A stretch of 64,000 nucleotides of DNA from SIRX01 sp965213905. GTDB lineage: Bacteria; Actinomycetota; Rubrobacteria; Rubrobacterales; Rubrobacteraceae. How positions within the stretch are numbered: the stretch's first letter is position 1; every line of letters starts with the position of its first letter. The DNA lies in the NCBI GenBank assembly GCA_965213905.1, contig OZ243922.1:1798001-1862000 (forward strand). The letters run 5' to 3'. Shown in pieces: positions 1 through 6,994 of the stretch. The notes beneath the pieces are model-generated. The model ran no database searches and was not told the DNA's origin. It was given only the letters and a program-made list of their open reading frames with translations. The position numbers were made by a program, and so were the translations under genes.

Positions 1-611
1 AGAAAGATGTTTGCCGCGCTGGCTTCGGAGACGCTGCCGTCCTGGGTTAGGAAGATGGCGTCGTCGTAGCCGGCGCGATGGGCCTCGTCTACGGCGAGGG
101 CCGTGTTGATGTACGAACCGGTACATTTGGCCCGGGCCGGGATAGCGTTGTCCGAGGTCCGACGCCAGGAGGAGACACACGCCTTAAGGCCGGATAGCTC
201 CACGTAGTTGCCCATCGGGACGGTGTAGATGGAGAGCTGGGACTCACCCCTCAGGTTGACCCCGACCGCCTCGTTTGCCTTGTAGGCCAGCGGCCGGATG
301 TAGGTGTCCTGCTGCGGGGCGTTTCTACGCAGGATCTCCAACGTGACGTCGCACAGCTCGTCTATGGTGTTGGGCAACTCTATCCGCAACATCCGGCAGG
401 ATTTCTCGAACCGCTCGTAGTGCTCGCGCAGCTTTAGGACTTGCAGCGTGCCCCGGTTCTCGTTCCAGTACCCCCGGATGCCCTCGAAGACGCCGGTCCC
501 GTAGTTCAGGGCGTGGGTGGCGGGGGAGAGGCGAACGTCGCCCAGCTTGACGATCTCGCCGTCGTGGTAGCACCACTCCGCGTCGGAGGCGGCGAATGCT
601 TTCTGGCCCAT
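1..611 (-). CDS. ilvE: branched-chain amino acid aminotransferase, partial (C-terminus off the left edge)
   Basis: A fold-IV PLP aminotransferase that carries out the last step of valine, leucine and isoleucine synthesis (2-oxo acid plus glutamate). About 203 N-terminal residues are present; the family is usually near 300. Family motifs seen include NYGTGVFEG near residues 36-44 and the block around Lys162 in AKCTGSYINT, the expected Schiff-base lysine, followed by the GSVSEASAANIF block that holds phosphate-binding residues. The ATG overlaps the ilvC stop codon as TAATG, so translation is probably coupled and this is the last visible gene of the ilvBNC operon. Confidence 0.93.
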   Translation of the reverse strand, partial: MGQKAFAASDAEWCYHDGEIVKLGDVRLSPATHALNYGTGVFEGIRGYWNENRGTLQVLKLREHYERFEKSCRMLRIELPNTIDELCDVTLEILRRNAPQQDTYIRPLAYKANEAVGVNLRGESQLSIYTVPMGNYVELSGLKACVSSWRRTSDNAIPARAKCTGSYINTALAVDEAHRAGYDDAIFLTQDGSVSEASAANIF

Positions 612-1609
612 TATCCTTCGCCCCCTTCACCCTCGGAGACCAGTGCCCGCAGGTCGTCGCCGACCTTCGCGACCTGGGTCTCGGCTTGCCGACGGCGCAT
701 GGCGAGGAAGCTCGCCGCCCCCGCCTTGTTCTCCAGCACCCAGTCGCGGGCGAACTTGCCGTTCTGGATGTCGGCGAGTACCTCGCGCATCCGGTCTTTT
801 ACGCCGTCGTCTATGAGGCGCGGGCCGGAGACGTAGTCGCCGTACTCGGCGGTGTTCGAGATGGAGTAGCGCATCTGGGCCAGGCCGCCCTCGTAGATGA
901 GGTCCACGATCAGCTTCAGCTCGTTGACGCACTCGTAATACGCGAGCTCCGGCTGATACCCGGCCTCGACGAGCGTATCGAACCCGGCGGTCAACAGCGC
1001 CGTAAGGCCGCCGCACAAAACCGCCTGCTCCCCGAAGAGGTCCGTCTCCGTCTCCTCAGCGAAGGTCGTCTCGATGATCCCGGCCCGTCCACTCCCGATC
1101 CCACGGGCGTAGGAGAGGATGATGTCCCGCGCCTGCCCCGAAGCGTCGTTCTGGACCGCGAAGAGCGCGGGCATCCCGTTGCCTTCCTCGTAGAGTCGGC
1201 GCAGAACGTGGCCTGGTCCCTTCGGCGCCACGAGGCCCAGGTCAACTTCTTCGGGGACCTGGATCTGGTTGAAGTGGATGTTGAAACCGTGGGCGAAAAG
1301 CATCAGTTTGCCCTCGGAGAGATTAGGCTCCACCTCGCTCTCGTAGATGGCGGGCTGCTTCTCGTCCGGCAGCAGCATCATTATGACGTCCGCCCAACTC
1401 ACGGCGTCAGCGATGGTCGCGACGCCTAGCCCCGCGTCTTCGGCCTTTTGCCAACTGGGGCTACCTTTGTAGAGGCCGACCGCCACGTCACAGCCGGACT
1501 CTTTGAGGTTCAGCGCGTGGGCGTGACCCTGGCTGCCGTAGCCCAGGATGGCGACTTTCTTCTGCGTAATTTCGTTGCCAATATCCGACTCGCGGTATAC
1601 CCGGGCCAT
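611..1609 (-). CDS. ilvC: ketol-acid reductoisomerase (class I)
   Basis: Converts acetolactate or acetohydroxybutyrate to the dihydroxy acid using NADPH and Mg2+. The 332 residues match the short class I form. An N-terminal Rossmann motif GYGSQGHAHALNL lies at about residues 24-36, the KGPGH segment near residue 129 follows, and the all-helical C-terminal half carries acidic Mg ligands (for example EETETDLFGEQ and YYECVNELKLI). The ATG directly follows the ilvN stop, and the last ilvN codons (GGAGGAG) form its ribosome-binding site. It is the third gene of the ilv operon. Confidence 0.96.
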   Translation of the reverse strand: MARVYRESDIGNEITQKKVAILGYGSQGHAHALNLKESGCDVAVGLYKGSPSWQKAEDAGLGVATIADAVSWADVIMMLLPDEKQPAIYESEVEPNLSEGKLMLFAHGFNIHFNQIQVPEEVDLGLVAPKGPGHVLRRLYEEGNGMPALFAVQNDASGQARDIILSYARGIGSGRAGIIETTFAEETETDLFGEQAVLCGGLTALLTAGFDTLVEAGYQPELAYYECVNELKLIVDLIYEGGLAQMRYSISNTAEYGDYVSGPRLIDDGVKDRMREVLADIQNGKFARDWVLENKAGAASFLAMRRRQAETQVAKVGDDLRALVSEGEGGEG

Positions 1610-2086
1610 CTAAACTCCTCCGTTCCCCGGCCGGACCAGCGGCCCCAGCCGGACTATGTCTTCTACTTCGTCTCCCAACTCCGAGAGCCAGTTTTCTAGT
1701 TCTTCCGGTTCCCCAGACGCCACGACCGTGCCGTCGTTCTCGTGCGCCTTGATACCGTTCCGCTCCGCCGCCTCACGCCAATCGCCGTTCGACTTGATCA
1801 GCGCGACCTCCAGGCCTTCGTCCACCGGAGTAACTTCGTACACGTCTTCGAGGACGGAGAGGAGCATGGTGTAGCGGCGGGCCATTTCGGGGGCGCAGTC
1901 GAGCAGGATGGTGGCGCGCATCCCCTCGCCGTCGCGGCCCAACGTGAAGCCCGCGACCGGCATCCGCTTGTTCTGCAGGGTCATCAGGAAGCGATTCAGG
2001 GCGAGCATGCCGCCGGTAAAGCGGGCTTCCAGTGTGTTGAGGGGCACGGCTTTCTCTTCGGAGTCGGGCGCCCGCTCAGGCGCCAT
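1610..2086 (-). CDS. ilvN: acetolactate synthase small (regulatory) subunit, divergent
   Basis: Probable regulatory partner of the large subunit encoded just upstream. The 158 residues start inside the 3' end of ilvB (11-base overlap) and end directly against the ilvC start. The first ~80 residues fit an ACT-like alpha/beta fold (strand-helix pattern around LEARFTGGMLALNRF and AGFTLGRDGEGMRATILL). The usual N-terminal signature of IlvH/IlvN, with its conserved valine-binding loop, is not obvious, so the assignment rests largely on position between ilvB and ilvC. A GTG 13 codons further in is an alternative start. Feedback properties cannot be read from sequence. Confidence 0.75.
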   Translation of the reverse strand: MAPERAPDSEEKAVPLNTLEARFTGGMLALNRFLMTLQNKRMPVAGFTLGRDGEGMRATILLDCAPEMARRYTMLLSVLEDVYEVTPVDEGLEVALIKSNGDWREAAERNGIKAHENDGTVVASGEPEELENWLSELGDEVEDIVRLGPLVRPGNGGV

Positions 2087-3800
2087 CTTCCTCGATCATC
2101 TCGTTCACGCTCATGCCCGACGGGATCATGGGGAACACGTTCGCCTCCGGGTCTATGCGGAAGTCCAGGATGGTGCATCCCTCTTGCTCCTCAGCCCACC
2201 GCACCGCCTCCCCGATGTCGTCGCCCGGGTTGATGGTCCGTCCGGAGAGCCCGTAGGCGGCCGTGAGGTTCTCGTAGTCCGGCCCGGTCATGGGGGTTTC
2301 GGAGTAGCGGCGGTTGTGGAAGAACTGCTGCCACTGGCGCACCATCCCGAGGTAGCCGTTGTTGAGGATGGCGACCTTGATGTTGAGGCCGAACTGGCTG
2401 ATGGTGGCGAGCTCCTGGATGTTCATCTGGAAGCCGCCGTCCCCGGCGACGACCCACACGCTGTCGTCCGGGTAGGCGAACGCGACGCCCATCGCCGCCG
2501 GCAGGGCGAAGCCCATCGTGCCGAGGCCGCCGCTGGTTATGTGGCTGTTCTTTTTGGTGAACTCGAAGAACTGGGCGGCCCACATCTGATGCTGGCCCAC
2601 GTCCGTGACGAGCCGCACGTCGCCGCCGGTAACCTCCCGGATGGCGTCCATCACCTTGATCGGGCCGTACTCCTCCCGCGCGTTGTCCTCCCGCGCCTTC
2701 TCCGGCTTCTGGCTCTCTTCGAGTTCCGCCCGCCACTCGCCGCGGCCATCTGAATTCGCGGCTGATGAGTCCAGATGTCCGAGCACCGAGCGCATCGCGC
2801 TCTTTGCGTCCGCCGTAATTCCGACGGTCGGTTCTATGACCTTGCCGAGCTCCGAGGGGTCCACGTCTATGTGGACGATCTTCGCGTTCGGGGCGAACTT
2901 GCTGGGGTTGCCCGTGATCCGGTCATCGAACCGCATCCCGACCGCGAAGAGCAAGTCCGAGCGGTCTATCGCCTTGTTGACGCTCGCCTGCCCGTGCATC
3001 CCCGGCCAGCCCAGGTATAGTGGATGGTCGTCCGGGAAGGCGCTGATCCCCAGGAGCGTGGTCACGACCGGCGTGCCGGTCCGCTCGGCCAAAATCCGCA
3101 ACTCCTTCTCCGCCCCGGAGAGCGTAACGCCGTGCCCGGCCAGGATCAGCGGCCGCTTCGCGTTCCGCAACAGCATCGCCGCCCGCTGCAGTCCGGGAGA
3201 TTCGATTGGGGCCGGCGCCTCGCGGAGCCTGCGGTAGCTGGCCCCGCCTTCGTTGCACGCGGCGAACTGCACGTCTTTGGGCACGTCCACCAGGACGGGT
3301 CCGGGCCGGCCGCTACGCGCGATCTCGAACGCCCGCCTTATCGTCGGGTACAGTTCGTCCGGGTCTTCGACCAGGAACGAGTGCTTGGTAAAGGGCAGCG
3401 TCATGCCCATGACGTTCGTCTCCTGGAAGGAGTCCTTGCCCAGCGCCGGACGTCCGACCTGGCCGGTGATCGCCACGAGCGGCACCGAGTCCATCTGGGC
3501 GGTGGCGAGCCCCGTTACCAGGTTCGTAGCCCCCGGACCGCTGGTCGCAATTACCATCCCAACTTCCCCGGTCGCCCGGGCGTAACCGTCGGCGGCGTGG
3601 GCGGCGGCCTGTTCGTGGCGCGTCAAGATGTGTTTTAGCGGGTAGTCCGGTAGCGCGTCGTAGAACGGCATGATGGCACCGCCCGGATACCCGAACATGT
3701 ACTCGACGCCCTCATCCAAAAGCGCCTCGCACATCGCCTCGCTGCCGATCCTCGGTTTGTATTCGATATTAAATGCTGTGTTTTCCACGTTTTGCCCCAT
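2076..3800 (-). CDS. ilvB: acetolactate synthase large (catalytic) subunit
   Basis: ThDP-dependent enzyme of the first common step of branched-chain amino acid synthesis. The 574 residues are typical. Three domains are visible: an N-terminal pyrimidine-binding domain with GYPGGAIMPFYDAL and the activating glutamate in RHEQAAAHAADGYARA (Glu63), a central FAD-type domain (about 190-330), and a C-terminal pyrophosphate-binding domain with the GDGGFQMN...NNGYLGMVRQWQ motif. It is first in the operon, behind a strong promoter and a long leader. No strong Shine-Dalgarno precedes the ATG, which leaves room for leader-level control. Confidence 0.97.
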   Translation of the reverse strand: MGQNVENTAFNIEYKPRIGSEAMCEALLDEGVEYMFGYPGGAIMPFYDALPDYPLKHILTRHEQAAAHAADGYARATGEVGMVIATSGPGATNLVTGLATAQMDSVPLVAITGQVGRPALGKDSFQETNVMGMTLPFTKHSFLVEDPDELYPTIRRAFEIARSGRPGPVLVDVPKDVQFAACNEGGASYRRLREAPAPIESPGLQRAAMLLRNAKRPLILAGHGVTLSGAEKELRILAERTGTPVVTTLLGISAFPDDHPLYLGWPGMHGQASVNKAIDRSDLLFAVGMRFDDRITGNPSKFAPNAKIVHIDVDPSELGKVIEPTVGITADAKSAMRSVLGHLDSSAANSDGRGEWRAELEESQKPEKAREDNAREEYGPIKVMDAIREVTGGDVRLVTDVGQHQMWAAQFFEFTKKNSHITSGGLGTMGFALPAAMGVAFAYPDDSVWVVAGDGGFQMNIQELATISQFGLNIKVAILNNGYLGMVRQWQQFFHNRRYSETPMTGPDYENLTAAYGLSGRTINPGDDIGEAVRWAEEQEGCTILDFRIDPEANVFPMIPSGMSVNEMIEEDGA

Positions 3801-4064
3801 TCTAGAAAAGAGTTAGTGTCTCAGCCTCGCCGTAGAACGGGGATTCCCCGCTTTCGGCTCTAGGCGGACCGGATAATGCCGTCCCGGCCCGCCCGGCTAA
3901 TTAGTCGCCGGCTGGCTACGGGTACGGCTAGCGTGGGTACTCGTGGGTGAATGGGGGGCGTGAGCAGACGCGCAGCCTCACGCTTGAGGCCGGAGATCTC
4001 TAACTGTGATCCTTCAGAAACCCTTAACAAGAGTCCCTCGCTCGCTCGACTACAGACGAACCGT
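3801..4064 (-). promoter_or_regulatory. long 5' leader of the ilv operon with hairpins
   Basis: About 260 bases of untranslated leader separate the predicted promoter from ilvB. In the transcript sense it contains a 6-bp stem with a 4-base loop (GCCTCA/TGAGGC, 3975-3990). It also has a 10-bp stem, including one G-U pair, around an 11-base loop (GGCGGGCCGG/CCGGTCCGCC, 3863-3893), and a CGGGGA/TCCCCG palindrome at 3838-3850. None is followed by a T-run, so these are not ordinary intrinsic terminators. I find no T-box core motif and no clear branched-chain-residue leader peptide downstream of the promoter. Leader control is plausible but unproven. Confidence 0.45.
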
Positions 4065-4093
4065 AGAATAAGCACTGTGCGCAAGTTTGTCAA
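4065..4093 (-). promoter_or_regulatory. sigma-70-type promoter of the ilvBNCE operon
   Basis: On the minus strand, -35 TTGACA (4088-4093) and -10 TATTCT (4065-4070) are separated by exactly 17 bases. This is close to consensus and the best promoter match I found in the window. Transcription should start near 4058 and read through the leader into ilvB. Confidence 0.75.
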
Positions 4094-4167
4094 GCTGCAT
4101 ATAGTTAATTCTCGATATGTGGAAACAGAACTCGTGCTACACTGATCCCGTGTAAAAAGGAGAGTGT

Positions 4168-4428
4168 ATGGCGAACCTCACGATAACGGTGGACGAGCAG
4201 GTGCTAAAAAAGGCCCGGATGAGGGCTTTGGAGGAAGACACCTCGGTTAACGCGGTATTGCGGGATTATCTGGAGGATTATGCCCGCGCCGACGTGGAGC
4301 GGCAACGGGCGGTTGATAGGGTACTCGCGTCTTCGCGGGAGTCCAGATTCGGCTCAGGTCCCGGAGGGCGCACCTGGACGCGGGAGGATCTCTACGAAGA
4401 AAGGCTCAGCAGGTACGGGCGAGAATGA
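4168..4428 (+). CDS. vapB: VapB-family antitoxin
   Basis: An 86-residue probable antitoxin. The first ~45 residues have the pattern of a ribbon-helix-helix DNA-binding domain: a short beta strand (ANLTITVDE) followed by two helices (LKKARMRALEE and SVNAVLRDYLEDYARA). The C-terminal half is charged and probably binds and blocks the toxin. AAAAGGAGAG lies 5 bases upstream of the ATG. Its end overlaps the toxin start by 4 bases (ATGA), giving coupled translation. Such antitoxins usually autorepress; a possible -10 (TACACT, 4138-4143) lies just upstream, but I see no convincing operator. Confidence 0.85.
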   Translation: MANLTITVDEQVLKKARMRALEEDTSVNAVLRDYLEDYARADVERQRAVDRVLASSRESRFGSGPGGRTWTREDLYEERLSRYGRE

Positions 4429-4847
4429 CGCGCTCTTTCTTCGACACTAACGTCCTAATCTACCTCTTTGACGAGGATGAGCCCGAAAAGAAAGCCCGCG
4501 CCCAAGAAGTCTATGAGCGCGAAGCCAGGGCCGGGAGGGCGGTTCTGAGCACGCAGGTGTTGCAGGAGTTCTACGTAAACGTAACCCGCAAGCTCTCCCC
4601 GCCGTTGCCCTCCGAAGTAGCGGAAGAGCGGATACGTGATTTTTGCGGGCTGTCGTTGGTCAGGGTGGAAGCGAGTATGATCTTATCTGCAGTAGTCCGC
4701 AGTCGAGAGCGTATGCTTTCCTTTTGGGATGTCCTGATCGTAGAAGCTGCGCTAAAAGGTGGCGCGGACCGCCTGCTCACCGAGGATCTCCAGCACGGTC
4801 AGGTTATCGAGGGACTCCGGATAGAGAATCCCTTTCTGCGCGACTAG
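4425..4847 (+). CDS. vapC: VapC-type PIN-domain ribonuclease toxin
   Basis: A 140-residue PIN-domain protein. It begins with the canonical acidic strand SFFDTNVLIYLF (Asp7), has a conserved glutamate in LQEFYVN, and ends with SFWDVLIVEAA and LLTEDL, which supply the remaining acidic Mg-binding residues. VapC proteins are Mg-dependent RNases that cut tRNA or rRNA when freed from the antitoxin. It overlaps vapB by 4 bases and runs tail-to-tail into thrB with a 4-base overlap. The cellular target cannot be inferred. Confidence 0.9.
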   Translation: MTRSFFDTNVLIYLFDEDEPEKKARAQEVYEREARAGRAVLSTQVLQEFYVNVTRKLSPPLPSEVAEERIRDFCGLSLVRVEASMILSAVVRSRERMLSFWDVLIVEAALKGGADRLLTEDLQHGQVIEGLRIENPFLRD

Positions 4848-5776
4848 AATGCCGGTACGGGGCTCAACGCGGGAACTTCTCCCGGTGGCTCCACTCGGGC
4901 GCCACTGAGGTCTACGTCTAGCACCCAGGCTTTGGTCTCTACATCCTTTGCCTCGAAAGCAGCTTGCATGGCGCTGGATATCTCCTCCGCGGGCTCTTCG
5001 GGGGCGAAGGCGATAACCGTTGGGCCGGACCCGGAGAGCGAAGCGCCGTAGGCACCGTTTTCGTGGGCGGCTTCTATGACGTCTTCGAGGCCGGGGATGA
5101 GGTGGGAACGGTACGGCTGGTGCAGCTTGTCCTGCATGGCGACGCGGAGCAGGTCGTACTGGCCAGTGGCGAGTGCGCCGAGCAGGAGGCCGGAGCGGCC
5201 AACGTTGAAGACGGCGTCGCGATGGGGGACTTTTTCGGGGAGGGCGTGGCGGGCGGCGGTGGTCGAGACCTCGAAGTCCGGGACGGCGACGACAGCCTTT
5301 AGACCTTTGGGTTCGAGTCGGACGGCGTTTACACCGTCCGGGGTGAGGGTGCCGATGACGAGGCCTCCGAGCAGGGCGGGGGCGGCGTTGTCCGGATGGC
5401 CGTCGAGTTCGCAGACGAGATTTAGGAGGTCGGGGGCGGCCATCGAGCGTCCTAGCAGGTCGTTTGCGGCCACCGCGCCTCCGACCAGGGCCGCCGCGCT
5501 ACCGCCGAGGCCGCGGGCGGGCGGAATGTCGTTATGCTGGACGAGGTGGAAGTGGACGTCTGGTTCGCCGAGCTCGTCGGCGACGAATTTGGCGGCGCGG
5601 TAGGCGGGGTGTTTGGGGCCGGTGGGGATCAGGTCCGAGCCCGTGCCGTGAACCTCCACAAGCGGCGCGGGCGCCCGTTCCAGGCTTACGCGCATGCTGA
5701 GAGACAGCGCGAGGCCGACCGCGTCGTAGCCCGGGCCGAGGTTGGCCGAGGTGGCCGGGACGCGGACGGAGATCAC
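4844..5776 (-). CDS. thrB: homoserine kinase (GHMP family)
   Basis: Phosphorylates homoserine with ATP in threonine synthesis. The 310 residues fit the family. The N-terminus VRVPATSANLGPGYDAVGLAL and the glycine-rich ATP loop PPARGLGGSAAALVGG (about residues 86-101) are the standard GHMP signatures; a third glycine motif (YGASLSGSGPTVIAF) lies near residue 245. It starts 2 bases after the thrC stop, so thrC-thrB form an operon. No homoserine dehydrogenase gene is adjacent. Confidence 0.95.
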   Translation of the reverse strand: MISVRVPATSANLGPGYDAVGLALSLSMRVSLERAPAPLVEVHGTGSDLIPTGPKHPAYRAAKFVADELGEPDVHFHLVQHNDIPPARGLGGSAAALVGGAVAANDLLGRSMAAPDLLNLVCELDGHPDNAAPALLGGLVIGTLTPDGVNAVRLEPKGLKAVVAVPDFEVSTTAARHALPEKVPHRDAVFNVGRSGLLLGALATGQYDLLRVAMQDKLHQPYRSHLIPGLEDVIEAAHENGAYGASLSGSGPTVIAFAPEEPAEEISSAMQAAFEAKDVETKAWVLDVDLSGARVEPPGEVPALSPVPAF

Positions 5777-5778
5777 GG

Positions 5779-6846
5779 CTAGAGTTCCATCCGCCGCGCC
5801 ACAGCCTCGAACTCCGCCGGCACGGGATCCGGTAATTGAACTCGGCCCAAAATAACGTCCGGGTCTTTGAGGCCGTGCCCGGTCAACACGCTGACGACCG
5901 TTCCCTCCGGCCCCCGCCCCTCCCGGGCGAGCTTGAGCAGCCCGGCGATCCCGGCTGCCGAGGCCGGTTCGCAGAAAACTCCTTCTTTGCTCGCGAGTAA
6001 TGACTGGGCGTCCAGTATCTCCTCGTCGGTGACGCTCTCGATAAGGCCGCCGGACTCGTCCATCGCGTTCAAGGCTCCGGTTTTGCTGGCCGGCGCGCCA
6101 ATGCGGATGGCGCTGGCGACCGTCTCCGGGTTCTCGAAGTCGTGGCCGGTTACGAGCGGGGCGGAGCCTTCGGCCTGGAAGCCGAACATTCGCGGTGCTT
6201 GGTCAGCGTACCCCGCGTCGCGCCACTCCGAAAAGCCCTTCCAATATGCGGTGATGTTGCCGGCGTTACCGACGGGCAGGGCCATCGCGTCCGGGGGAGC
6301 GCCCAGCACTTCGCAGACCTCGAAGGCGGAGGTCTTTTGGCCCTCTATGCGGTCCGGGTTTACGGAGTTTACGAGGGCTACGTCGTCCATCTCAGCAACG
6401 GCCCGCTGGGAGAGCTTCAGGGCCGCGTCGAAGTTGCCTTCTATCTGGACGATCTCGGCGCCGTGGGCCAGAACTTGCACGGCTTTGCCCAGGGCTATCT
6501 TGCCGGCCGGGACCATCACGAAGCACTTTATGCCCGCGCGGGCGGCGTAGGCCGAGGCTGCGGCGGCGGTATTGCCGGTCGAGGCGCAGACGCAGGCCCG
6601 GTTGCCGTCGGCGACGGCCCGGCTCATGGCGACGGTCATGCCACGGTCTTTGAAGGAGGCGGTCGGGTTCATGCCCTCGAATTTGAGGTGGAGGTCGGCG
6701 CCGACCCGCTCGGAGAGGTTTGGGGCCTCGATCAGGGGCGTGTCGCCCTCGCCGAGCGTCGAGATGGCGCTGTCCGGTATCTCCGGCAGCCAGTCGCGGT
6801 ATTTCCTTATTACGCCTCTGCGGGCCGAAGTCGTTTGTGCGTCCAA
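5779..6846 (-). CDS. thrC: threonine synthase (PLP-dependent)
   Basis: Converts O-phosphohomoserine to threonine. At 355 residues it is the short bacterial/archaeal type. The PLP-binding lysine is Lys66 in NPTASFKDRGM, and a phosphate-binding loop with ASTGNTAAA follows near residue 88. The C-terminal VLTGHGLKDPD is a family hallmark. The start is a TTG at 6844-6846 with AAGGAGAGG about 12-14 bases upstream. It is first of the thrC-thrB pair; the 148 bases upstream show no clear promoter. Confidence 0.95.
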   Translation of the reverse strand: MDAQTTSARRGVIRKYRDWLPEIPDSAISTLGEGDTPLIEAPNLSERVGADLHLKFEGMNPTASFKDRGMTVAMSRAVADGNRACVCASTGNTAAAASAYAARAGIKCFVMVPAGKIALGKAVQVLAHGAEIVQIEGNFDAALKLSQRAVAEMDDVALVNSVNPDRIEGQKTSAFEVCEVLGAPPDAMALPVGNAGNITAYWKGFSEWRDAGYADQAPRMFGFQAEGSAPLVTGHDFENPETVASAIRIGAPASKTGALNAMDESGGLIESVTDEEILDAQSLLASKEGVFCEPASAAGIAGLLKLAREGRGPEGTVVSVLTGHGLKDPDVILGRVQLPDPVPAEFEAVARRMEL

Positions 6847-6994
6847 TGAAAACCGTGCCTCTCCTTAAAAAAGCGAACCCCGCCGGACGAAAATTAGCCT
6901 CGGCGAACGGCGGTCCGCGTAGTATCCGGGGAGAGTATAGTAGAGGATCGCGGGTTGCGGAAAGTGCTGTCGGCCCTCTTTTCAGGAGCCCCGA

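Noticed and set aside
596..1429. Long plus-strand frame across ilvC
   Set aside because: It is antisense to a gene with clear KARI motifs; GC-rich third positions on one strand open long frames on the other.
3860..4093. Minus-strand 77-codon frame that might be an ilv leader peptide
   Set aside because: It would start upstream of the predicted -10, so the mapped promoter could not express it whole, and it lacks a ribosome-binding site.
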